From CAYVFC01 sp964450715 (lineage in GTDB: Bacteria; Myxococcota_A; Polyangia; Polyangiales; JAFGIB01), in NCBI GenBank assembly GCA_964450715.1, contig CAYVFC010000002.1, positions 62,001-126,000 of the forward strand: a stretch of 64,000 nucleotides of DNA, given 5' to 3'. Position numbers and translations under genes: made by a program. Position 1 is the stretch's first letter. Each line of letters begins with the position of its first letter. The notes under the pieces are model-generated. The model worked only from the letters and a program-made list of their open reading frames with translations, did not search any database and had not been told where the DNA came from. Of the stretch, positions 44,905 through 52,302 are shown piece after piece.

Positions 44905-45261
44905 TCACTCCCAGGAATCTTCCTCGTCGTCCCCCTCGTCCTCGTCTTCGTCCTCGTCCTCGTCCTCGTCTTCGTCCTCGTCTTCGTCACCGTCTCCGTC
45001 TTCGTCGTACTCGTCCCCGTCGTCGCCCGAAATGTACTCGTCCACCGGGGATTCGGCTCTGCCGGCGCTCGGCTCGGCTTCGGCCCCGATCGTCCTGGAC
45101 TGCCCGGAAGCCGAGGTTTCGCCCGACCCTGCCGGGTTCGAATCGTCCTCGAATCCCTGCAGGATCTTGCTGGTGGACGGCTGGTTGGCGGAGCTGCTGG
45201 CGCAACCCAGCAGCAGGAATACAGCCGTCATCAATGCCCAGAAAAGGATCTGTTTCTGCAT
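44905..45261 (-). CDS. lipoprotein with polyacidic C-terminal tail
   Basis: 118 residues. Leader and lipobox FLLLGCASS (Cys about 20), Ser/Gly/Glu linker, then a C-terminal tail of about 45 residues made almost only of Asp and Glu with repeated ED units. Such tails bind divalent cations or basic partners; no enzymatic domain. Divergent from the hydrolase gene and preceded by a sigma-54-like site. Repeat-coded tails vary in length between strains. Confidence 0.65.
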   Translation of the reverse strand: MQKQILFWALMTAVFLLLGCASSSANQPSTSKILQGFEDDSNPAGSGETSASGQSRTIGAEAEPSAGRAESPVDEYISGDDGDEYDEDGDGDEDEDEDEDEDEDEDEDEGDDEEDSWE

Positions 45262-45314
45262 GGCTCTTCTCTCCTTGGTATGGCGGCGCGGAACGCCGAC
45301 GGACCGGCTGCGAG

Positions 45315-45330
45315 TGCACGCTTCATGCCA
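45315..45330 (-). promoter_or_regulatory. candidate sigma-54 promoter of the acidic lipoprotein
   Basis: On the minus strand TGGCATGAAGCGTGCA fits GG-N10-GC with two mismatches to TGGCAC-N5-TTGCA. The -12 GC lies about 55 bases before the ATG at 45261. Confidence 0.4.
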
Positions 45331-45375
45331 TCGTCCCGCGCCTCATAGGTACTCGGTGATCCCGAAAGCCCCCGT

Positions 45376-45391
45376 GGGTACGAAGTTTGCA
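45376..45391 (+). promoter_or_regulatory. strong candidate sigma-54 promoter of the hydrolase
   Basis: GGGTACGAAGTTTGCA matches TGGCACG-N4-TTGCA with only two mismatches and has the invariant GG (45377-45378) and GC (45389-45390) exactly 10 bases apart. Transcription would start near 45402, 33 bases before the GTG at 45435. An NtrC-family activator is encoded just downstream. Confidence 0.6.
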
Positions 45392-45434
45392 AAATTATCT
45401 CGGACCGAACCGACCCCGGAGACGGATACATAGG

Positions 45435-46958
45435 GTGAAAAAGGCTACATTCGTCATCTACCTGAGCCTCATCGCCGGTCTTGTCGTCTGGTGCCCCCCC
45501 GAGCGGAGCAGCGGTCGGTCAACGTCGCCCGTCAGGCGAGCGTCGGCCGGAGACCGCCCGGCCGCGGTCTCGAGCAACGCGGCCGGTGAGGCGCTCGGTT
45601 CGCCCCCCCCGACCCCGGAACCGGCGGATCCGCAGGTGCAAGCCCCGGCCCCTTTCTGCCCGCGTTGCAGCCTGGTGCTGGTCTCCATCGACACGCTCCG
45701 GGCCGACCATCTCGGTTGCTACGGCTACCGGCACGACACCTCTCCGAACATCGATCGACTGGCGAGCGAGTCTGCGCTGTTCGAGCGCGCCTATGCCGCG
45801 AGCTACGTGACGGCCGACTCCCACATGTCCATCTTCACTTCCCTCTATCCCTCGGTTCACGGCGTGAAGAATGTCAGCGCCCGAAACCGAACCGTAGGGC
45901 GGCTGCATCCCGGCGTCAAAACGCTGCCCGAGATCCTCCAGGCGGAGGGATATGCCACCGCCGCCATAACGGGCGGCGGAAACGTGGCGGCCGGTTTCGG
46001 GTTCGATCGCGGCATGGACCGCTTCGACGTGGTCTGGGAGATCGGCGCCGCGGTCAGGCAGGCGAAGCGCTTCGTCGAGCGGCACCGGGAGGACCCCTTT
46101 TTTCTCTTTCTTCACACCTATCACGCGCATGATCCCTACCTGCCGGGGCGCCGCGCGCGCCGGTTCTACCCGGGGGAGTACAGGGGTAAAATCGTGACCG
46201 AGGCGGCGGCTCTCCGCGCCCTGCAGCGAGACGATTGCTTCGAAGAGGCGAGAAGGGCCTACTGGAGTCTGGTCAACCAGGACGACCCGGCCGACATGGC
46301 CTACCTGGTATCGCTCTACGACGGCGAGATCTGGGAGGTGGACCGTGAGCTCGGCAAGCTGTTCGAGCACCTCCGCCGCCGCGTTCCGAACGCCCTGATC
46401 ATCGTGACCTCGGATCACGGCGAGCAGTTCCTGGAGCACGGCGGGATTCTGCACAACGATCTGTACCAGGAGCTTCTGCACGTCCCGCTCATCATCGCCG
46501 GCCCGGGAGCCACGGGCGACGGCCGGCGCATCCGTACTCCGGTCAGCCTGGTCGACCTGGCGCCCACCGCTCTCGATCTTCTGGGTCTGCCCGTACCGGC
46601 GTGGTTCCAGGGGCGATCGCTGGCAGCAGCGCTGAACGGCAAGGAACCGCTCGCGCGCGACATCTTCAGCGAAAAGGCGGGCCGCAAGACGGCGTTTTTG
46701 ACGCTGGGCAGCAAGCTCATCGTGTCGGTCGAGCGGCTGCCGGAGCTCTACGATCTGGACCGCGACGCCGAGGAGAAGAATGACCTGGCCCAGGACGTGC
46801 CGCGGGTGCTCGGCCTGGCGCGTCGCCTCGGCCAGGTGGTCGAGACGAACTACGCGCTGCGGACGGAGCTGCGCGCCGGCGCGTCGACGAGCGAGGAAAG
46901 CAAGCAGCTCGACAGCAGTACCGAGGAGCAGCTAAAGGCGCTCGGCTACATCGAGTGA
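45435..46958 (+). CDS. alkaline-phosphatase-superfamily hydrolase (sulfatase-like fold, Thr nucleophile)
   Basis: 507 residues from GTG 45435 (an upstream TTG overlaps the sigma-54 site and is unlikely). Leader with LVVWC, a possible lipobox, and a Pro/Ala linker. Catalytic-domain landmarks: VLVSIDTLRADHLGCYGY (metal Asp), YVTADSHMSIFTSLYPSVHG, FLHTYHAHDPY and IIVTSDHGEQFLEHG (metal Asp-His). At the nucleophile position true sulfatases have C/S-x-P-x-R; here it is T-A-D-S-H, so no formylglycine can form. Thr would be the nucleophile, as in phosphoethanolamine or glycerol-phosphate transferases. It therefore probably acts on a phosphodiester or related envelope substrate. Confidence 0.75.
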   Translation: MKKATFVIYLSLIAGLVVWCPPERSSGRSTSPVRRASAGDRPAAVSSNAAGEALGSPPPTPEPADPQVQAPAPFCPRCSLVLVSIDTLRADHLGCYGYRHDTSPNIDRLASESALFERAYAASYVTADSHMSIFTSLYPSVHGVKNVSARNRTVGRLHPGVKTLPEILQAEGYATAAITGGGNVAAGFGFDRGMDRFDVVWEIGAAVRQAKRFVERHREDPFFLFLHTYHAHDPYLPGRRARRFYPGEYRGKIVTEAAALRALQRDDCFEEARRAYWSLVNQDDPADMAYLVSLYDGEIWEVDRELGKLFEHLRRRVPNALIIVTSDHGEQFLEHGGILHNDLYQELLHVPLIIAGPGATGDGRRIRTPVSLVDLAPTALDLLGLPVPAWFQGRSLAAALNGKEPLARDIFSEKAGRKTAFLTLGSKLIVSVERLPELYDLDRDAEEKNDLAQDVPRVLGLARRLGQVVETNYALRTELRAGASTSEESKQLDSSTEEQLKALGYIE

Positions 46959-47056
46959 AGCCCCTCCCGATCCGCTCGGTTCGTGGCCGGAAGGCGCCGC
47001 CCGGGAGCTGAATATCGTGGACGAAGCCGCTATTCTGCGGCAAATTCGGCTCAGGA

Positions 47057-48490
47057 ATGGAAAACAGGGAAGGCAGGGTTCTCGTCGTCGTCGGAGAAGA
47101 GCCGCTCCGGCGCGAAATTGTCCAGAAGATCTGCAAGCCCGGGCGCGCGGTAGATGCGCCCCCGAGCTGGGAAGACGCCCTGGAGGTGGTGGAGCGGGCA
47201 CCGCCGGACCTGGTACTGACCGCGTTCGACCCCAAGGACAGCGAAGGGTTCGACGCGATCGGGCGAATAAGGACGCTGGCTCCCGATACGACCATCGTCA
47301 CGATGATCGACGCCGAGCAGGCCCCGGCCGCGGTTTCGGAAGCCATCCGCCGGGGGGCCGATCACTGCCTGACCCGCCCCGTACGGCCGGATGCGGTGGC
47401 CGTGCTGCTCGAACGGGCCCTGCGCAAGGCCGTGGCCGTGAGCAAGGGCGTGCAGGTCGCCGAGAGCGTGGCCGAGCAGTTTCACCTCGGCTATTTCCAG
47501 CGCACGGTCGGCAGCCACCCGGCCATGCAGCGGCTGCTGCAGCGAGCGCTACAGGCGGCCCAGACCCGGGCCACCGTGCTGATCTACGGCGAGACCGGCA
47601 CCGGCAAGGAGCTCATCGCCTCGGGCATCCACGAGCACTCCAAGCGGCGCGGCGGGCCTCTGGTCGCGCTCAACTGCGCCGCGCTGGCCGAGTCGCTGCT
47701 GGAGTCCGAGCTGTTCGGGCACGAGAAGGGCTCCTTCACCGGAGCCGTGGCCCGGCGGCGCGGCAAGCTCGAGCTGGCCGACAAGGGCACCCTGTTCCTG
47801 GACGAGGTCAGCGAGATCCCGCCGACCACCCAGGTCAAGCTGCTACGCTTTTTGCAGGACCGCGAGATAGAGCGGGTCGGCGGCAACGAGACGCTCACCG
47901 TGGACGTTCGCATCATCGCGGCCACCAATCGCGATCTGGCCCTGCTGGTGGAGGAGAACCGCTTCCGGGAGGACCTCTACTATCGCCTGAACGTGGTGCG
48001 GCTCGACGTCCCTCCGCTGCGCGCGCGCCCCAGCGACATACCGCTGCTGGCCGAGCACTTCCGGCAGCAGTACGCGGCCGAGCACGAGCGAGACGTGCAG
48101 GATTTCACCCCGGCGGCCATGGAAACCCTTCTCTCTCATCCCTGGCCGGGCAACGTACGCGCGCTGCAGAACGCGGTGGAGCAGGCCGTGGTCATGTGCG
48201 AGGGGACGACCATCGACGTCGGCGACCTGCCCTTTGGCACGCCCGTACAGGAGGTGGAGCCGCTGAAGATGATGATCCCCGGGGTGACCATGTCCGAGAT
48301 CGAGCGCTACGCCGTCGTCAAGACGCTGGAAGCGGTGGACTGGTCCACCTCCCGGGCCGCGGCCGTTCTGGGCATCAGCCGGCGAACCATCCAGTACCGG
48401 CTCAAGGAGTGGGGCATCACGCGAACGGTCGACCAGGCTGATGTTCCGCCGGTCAAGGCGCGACGAAAGAGTGGCAACCAGAAGAGGTAG
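47057..48490 (+). CDS. NtrC-family sigma-54 activator with degenerate receiver
   Basis: 477 residues. Receiver-like domain 1-125: the acidic pocket is reduced (VVVGEEPL), the phosphoacceptor position is Ala56 (DLVLTAFDP) and the conserved Lys is Arg (LTRPV), so normal phosphorylation is not expected. AAA+ domain 150-390: Walker A GETGTGKE, sigma-54 contact loop ELFGHEKGSFTGAV, Walker B GTLFLDEVSE, NRFREDLYYRLNVV. The C-terminal Fis-type helix-turn-helix is SRAAAVLGISRRTIQYRLKE. It lies behind the hydrolase with two sigma-54-like sites upstream of that gene pair and probably activates them by a route other than phosphorylation. Confidence 0.88.
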   Translation: MENREGRVLVVVGEEPLRREIVQKICKPGRAVDAPPSWEDALEVVERAPPDLVLTAFDPKDSEGFDAIGRIRTLAPDTTIVTMIDAEQAPAAVSEAIRRGADHCLTRPVRPDAVAVLLERALRKAVAVSKGVQVAESVAEQFHLGYFQRTVGSHPAMQRLLQRALQAAQTRATVLIYGETGTGKELIASGIHEHSKRRGGPLVALNCAALAESLLESELFGHEKGSFTGAVARRRGKLELADKGTLFLDEVSEIPPTTQVKLLRFLQDREIERVGGNETLTVDVRIIAATNRDLALLVEENRFREDLYYRLNVVRLDVPPLRARPSDIPLLAEHFRQQYAAEHERDVQDFTPAAMETLLSHPWPGNVRALQNAVEQAVVMCEGTTIDVGDLPFGTPVQEVEPLKMMIPGVTMSEIERYAVVKTLEAVDWSTSRAAAVLGISRRTIQYRLKEWGITRTVDQADVPPVKARRKSGNQKR

Positions 48491-48673
48491 CCGGTTACCG
48501 GGCTGCGCGCCGGTCGTTTCGCGCGGCTGTCCGGCCCCGATCGCGCACCGAATCCGGTATCCGTACGTCAAATCCGGCCGCTTCGAATCGCAACTCTTGC
48601 GCGGGAATCGGGTGCAAAACCTGCGCGGCGGTCAACCCGCGCGCCGTCGCTCCGCAACGTGCGGGAGGCTCGT

Positions 48674-49774
48674 CTACCGGCGATTCAATCCCAGCGCCAG
48701 GCAGTGAACCGCCCCTTCCAGCTCGATCATCTCGTCGGCCGGAACGGCGATCAGCGACGTATCGGGGATCGCCCTGGCCAAGGCGCTGTAGGCTTCCCTC
48801 TCCTCGTCGATGGGCACAGCGCTGTACGATGGAACCAAGAAAGTGTCCTTGAGCTTGAGACCGTTGAGATAGCTGTAGTAGCGCTCTCCGTCCCCGACCG
48901 GAAGCGGTACGCGGTCGACCTGGAGCTCGACGCCGAAGAAGGCGGCGCCTTCTAGCAACCCCCGGACGGCCGCGTTCATACGTTCCGAGTCCTCGGGAGA
49001 GACCGTCTCGTCAACGGCCGCTATCATGATGCTATTAGGCGAGGTGAACTGCGCGAACATGTCGATGTGGCTGGTCCTGTCGTTGACGAGGGACGGCACC
49101 AGGACCAGCACCGAGCATCCTATCCTCGTCAACAAGGCGTCGATCATCTCCCGGTCCTCTGGGTCGATCCCGTACTGCTCGAAAGCCTCGAACGTCGATG
49201 CGCATAGCCCGAAACCGTTTCCGATCAGGGCACCTCCCTGTAGAGACAGGGGCAGCGGCTCGAGCGGTACGTCCCATACGCGAGACAGGGTCTGCGGCGT
49301 ACGGTCGTCTCCGGGTCGGTCCGAAGCGTACGGCGCGTCCAGCCACAACACGCTTCCACCCGGTTCGTAAATCTGCAGGGGACCGTAATCGCGTATCCAG
49401 GGCGAATCGAGCTCCAACGGCACGAGATGGACGTTCTTTCGGTCGGCCAGGTTTTGGCCATACCAGCGGAATCCTTCCTCGTATTCGTCCCAGCCCAGAA
49501 GAACCGCGACCTCGATACCCGGAATCTTGTCGGCCTCGTCGGCCAGCAGGCGGGCGAAATCGGTAAACCCTTCGGTGTAGGCGACGACGATGATGTCGGG
49601 GGCTTCCCAGTCTCCACGCAGAGACCGGTCTGGCTCCTGCGAGGGAGAGAGTACCAGAGGCGCGGGCGCTGCTTCCGAGCTACCCGGTACGGAGGCCAGC
49701 AGGACCAGAGGAACAAACCCGGAACCGGGAATCGTTGTGTATAAGAACAACAGGATCGACAATAGCCTACGCAA
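48674..49774 (-). CDS. secreted agmatine/peptidyl-arginine deiminase-family protein
   Basis: 366 residues with a signal peptide (SILLFLYTTIPGSGFVPL, cleavage about residue 35). Family features in order: LDSPWIRDYGPLQIYE (WxRDxGP), LQGGALIGNGFG, SHIDMFAQF (His-x-Asp) and the C-terminal nucleophile in GAVHCLALGLNRR. This is the fold of agmatine deiminases and Porphyromonas-type peptidyl-arginine deiminases, releasing ammonia and giving a citrulline-type product. Export argues for an extracellular peptide or guanidine substrate. Single gene; palindromic repeats lie upstream. Confidence 0.82.
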   Translation of the reverse strand: MRRLLSILLFLYTTIPGSGFVPLVLLASVPGSSEAAPAPLVLSPSQEPDRSLRGDWEAPDIIVVAYTEGFTDFARLLADEADKIPGIEVAVLLGWDEYEEGFRWYGQNLADRKNVHLVPLELDSPWIRDYGPLQIYEPGGSVLWLDAPYASDRPGDDRTPQTLSRVWDVPLEPLPLSLQGGALIGNGFGLCASTFEAFEQYGIDPEDREMIDALLTRIGCSVLVLVPSLVNDRTSHIDMFAQFTSPNSIMIAAVDETVSPEDSERMNAAVRGLLEGAAFFGVELQVDRVPLPVGDGERYYSYLNGLKLKDTFLVPSYSAVPIDEEREAYSALARAIPDTSLIAVPADEMIELEGAVHCLALGLNRR

Positions 49775-49818
49775 ATTAGATCTCTCCCTGGAAACGGGCG
49801 GGAAAGCACCCGAGACCG

Positions 49819-49981
49819 TTAGGAGGCCGTTCGAAATGAATCATCCGCCTTACGGGCGGGACGGCTCCGGCTGCTGCGTTGCTCCTCCTCAAAATACTCC
49901 CGGTATTTATCGTCGTCGCGCCTTGCATCCGGGGCCGTCGCGCTCCGAAACCTGGACGATCTATTTCCAACGGCCTCCTAA
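49819..49981. repeat. MITE-like palindromic element A
   Basis: TTAGGAGGCCGTT (49819-49831) is inverted as AACGGCCTCCTAA (49969-49981). Pairing continues imperfectly inward (CGAAATGAATCATCC against GGAAATAGATCGTCC, and GACGGCTCCGG against GACGGCCCCGG), giving one long imperfect hairpin. No protein is encoded. Its right end meets element B. Confidence 0.6.
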
Positions 49982-50165
49982 GGAGGCACCGCAAAATAAA
50001 CGATCCGGTTGCGGCCGCGTGGGCGGGCGCACTCGCGGCTTTCGTCCTCGGAAAAATCCTCGAAATAGCGCTGCTATTGCTGCGGTTTTTCCTCCGGGCG
50101 CGCTCGCGATTGCGCTCCGCCGACGCGCCCGGTCTCGTATCGTTTATTTTGCGGTGCCTCCTTAG
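49978..50165. repeat. MITE-like palindromic element B
   Basis: A perfect 27-base inverted repeat, 49978-50004 against 50139-50165, beginning CTAAGGAGGCACCGCAAAAT. The 134 bases between contain GC-rich, partly complementary sequence and no supported gene. Ends share (T/A)AGGAGGC with element A, and the two overlap at the self-complementary CCTCCTAAGGAGG. Confidence 0.7.
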
Positions 50166-50251
50166 CTAAAATAGCTGCAAAACGCGTGCCTTCCGCGCGA
50201 GGCCGAGATGGCGCCGCTATCTGGCACGACGCGTGCTAGTTGAGCCCTGGT

Positions 50252-50500
50252 ATGCAGCGGAAGAAGAAGCACTCCGAAGGGGAAAAGCTCTTCATGATCT
50301 CGTCCGAGGTCGCCGATCGCGTCCGGTCCGACCATGTTCTGTTGCTCGACGAGGCGAGAATGGTGCGCGAGTTGGCCAGACTGGAAGGCAGTCGCGAGCT
50401 ACGGGCTCACACCGACTCTCTAGTACGAATGGTGAAAACGCACATATCCCTGGTCGAGGGCGTGCTCGAGGCGGTAGTCCCCGAAGGAGGGCGCGCATGA
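50252..50500 (+). CDS. small helical protein, possibly hemerythrin-like
   Basis: 82 residues from ATG 50252. All-helical pattern with DHVLLLDEARMVRELARLEG and HTDSLVRMVKTHISLVEGVL. The H...H..HxxxE arrangement recalls hemerythrin-like iron-binding helices, but the protein is shorter than that family (about 130) and the motif set is incomplete. Upstream of the gamma-glutamyltransferase operon, same strand. Confidence 0.4.
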   Translation: MQRKKKHSEGEKLFMISSEVADRVRSDHVLLLDEARMVRELARLEGSRELRAHTDSLVRMVKTHISLVEGVLEAVVPEGGRA

Positions 50501-50637
50501 TCTGCGCGCCGATACGCGCAAGGCGCGCGCGTTCGTACGAACGTCCGTTGCCGGAATCGAATCCCGACCGCCAGCGCCCTGTGCGCTGAAGGCATCGCTA
50601 CCGTCTTTGCGAGCTTGTCGCCTGGAGAACATAGGCC

Positions 50638-52242
50638 GTGGTCGGTACTAGAAAGCCTAGCGTCGCCACCAGCCATCTCGGCATGGTTTCCACTGCCTCT
50701 CGGGTTGCGACCGAGGCCGGCGTACAGATGCTCGAGGCCGGGGGCAACGCCGTGGACGCGGCAGTAGCCGCTGCCTTTTGCCTGGGCGTGAGCGAGCCGC
50801 AGGCGTCGGGACTGGGGGGACAGAGCATGGCGCTCCTGTATTTGGAGGACGGACGCAGGCTCATCGCCTTGGACGGTTCCTCCCGCGCTCCCTTCGGTAT
50901 CGATCCGATGCGTATCCCGGACAGACCGATCAAGGTGGGACTTGCCGCGACCACGCTTCCCTCCACGCCGGCGACCCTCGGATATCTGCTCGATACCTAC
51001 GGTACCCTACCCCTGGAGCGGGTGCTGCAGCCCGCCGTCGAAGCGGCGCGAGAGGGCGTGCGCGTGACTTCGCTCATCCACGACCTGATCAAGCGCGAGG
51101 CCGGGCCGCTGTCCCACGACCCCCTTGCCGTCCGTACCCTATTCAGGGAAAGAAGACCGCTGGCCGCTGGCGAGCTATTGGTCCAGCCCGAGCTCGCCGC
51201 ATGCCTGCAAAGGCTCGCCCGAGAGGGTTGGCGCGACTTCTACGACGGCGGCATCGCCGAGGCGATTCTCGCCGACATGCAGTCCCGCGACGGCCTGCTG
51301 ACTCGTGTCGATCTAGCCCGGATCCCCACCCCTCGCGAACGGCCGGCGCTGCGCGGCAGCTTCCGGAAGGTTGCCCTGGCCACCTTTCCGCCGCCGGGGG
51401 CGGGACGGATGCTGCTGGAGATCCTCAATATCCTGGAGACCTTCGACCCGGAGGAGATCCGGCTGGAAAAGCCCGAGGCGAACGTCATCCTGGCCCACGC
51501 CTTCATGAACGCGCTGCGCGACCGCGAGCGCAGGCCTGTGGATCCTGACTTCTACTTGCAGCGAAAGCGCAAGCGCATGGTGGACAAGACCTACGCCGAA
51601 TCGGTTGCAGAGCGTATCCGGATGGTGACCGGCCTGGCGCCGCCCGATCTCCCGCCCCCGCCCACGGCCGGCGAGACCACCCACCTGTCGGTAGCGGACG
51701 CGGACGGCAACGTCGCGGCCATCACCCAGTCGATCGAGCTGGTGTTCGGCTGCAAGCGCATGAATCCCGCGTACGGCTTCTTCTACAACAACTACATGAC
51801 CACCTTCGACTACCATGACGTGACGCATCCCTACCGCCTGCTGCCCGGCGCCGCGCCCTGGTCCAGCGTAGCGCCTACGCTACTCTTCGCCGGACAGAAA
51901 CCCTGGCTCAGCCTGGGAAGCCCGGGTAGCGAGCGCATCGCCACCGCGCTGGCGCAGGTCATCACCCGAGTGGTGGACGCGAAGATGCCCCTGGAGGCGG
52001 CCATCGGCGCGCCCAGGCTTCACGCCGGTAAATCGCGGACGATCCTGATCGAGAAGGCGCGGTTCGACCCGGCGGTCCTGCAGGCGCTCGCCAGCGCCGG
52101 CTTCGAGCTGACCAAGCGTGGGGCTTACAGCTTCTATCTGGGATGCGTGCAGGCAGTGCAGCTGCCGCTCACGTGCAGGGAGATGTTCATCGGCGTGGCC
52201 GATCCGAGAAGGGACGGAAGCGCCGGAGGCCCGCGGGGATAG
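50638..52242 (+). CDS. gamma-glutamyltransferase-family protein, cytosolic
   Basis: 534 residues from GTG 50638. Ntn-hydrolase family landmarks: STASRVATEAGVQMLEAGGN with AVDAAVAAAFCLGVSEPQAS and GLGG, a catalytic Thr at the processing site (TAGETTHLSVADADGNVAAI) and the C-terminal WLSLGSPGSERIATAL. There is no signal peptide, unlike the usual periplasmic enzyme, so it should act on a cytoplasmic gamma-glutamyl compound. First of three genes; 60 bases before an ATP-grasp fusion. Autocleavage into two subunits is expected for the family. Confidence 0.8.
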   Translation: MVGTRKPSVATSHLGMVSTASRVATEAGVQMLEAGGNAVDAAVAAAFCLGVSEPQASGLGGQSMALLYLEDGRRLIALDGSSRAPFGIDPMRIPDRPIKVGLAATTLPSTPATLGYLLDTYGTLPLERVLQPAVEAAREGVRVTSLIHDLIKREAGPLSHDPLAVRTLFRERRPLAAGELLVQPELAACLQRLAREGWRDFYDGGIAEAILADMQSRDGLLTRVDLARIPTPRERPALRGSFRKVALATFPPPGAGRMLLEILNILETFDPEEIRLEKPEANVILAHAFMNALRDRERRPVDPDFYLQRKRKRMVDKTYAESVAERIRMVTGLAPPDLPPPPTAGETTHLSVADADGNVAAITQSIELVFGCKRMNPAYGFFYNNYMTTFDYHDVTHPYRLLPGAAPWSSVAPTLLFAGQKPWLSLGSPGSERIATALAQVITRVVDAKMPLEAAIGAPRLHAGKSRTILIEKARFDPAVLQALASAGFELTKRGAYSFYLGCVQAVQLPLTCREMFIGVADPRRDGSAGGPRG

Positions 52243-52302
52243 AACCGGTCGTCGGCGCCCCCGCATCGAAGCGCGGGGGGCGGAGATCCTCGAGGAGACA
52301 CC

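Noticed and set aside
46958..47057. Sigma-54 promoter in front of the NtrC-type gene
   Set aside because: TGGCCGGAAGGCGCCGC has a wrong GG-GC spacing and lacks the TTGC half.
47017..48441. 474-codon frame overlapping the NtrC-type gene
   Set aside because: Same strand, other frame; Arg/Gly-rich with no domains, whereas the chosen frame has all AAA+ motifs.
49590..50169. Plus-strand open frames across the palindromes (191 and 96 codons)
   Set aside because: They cover hairpin elements A and B, have no ribosome-binding site, and end where the repeats end.
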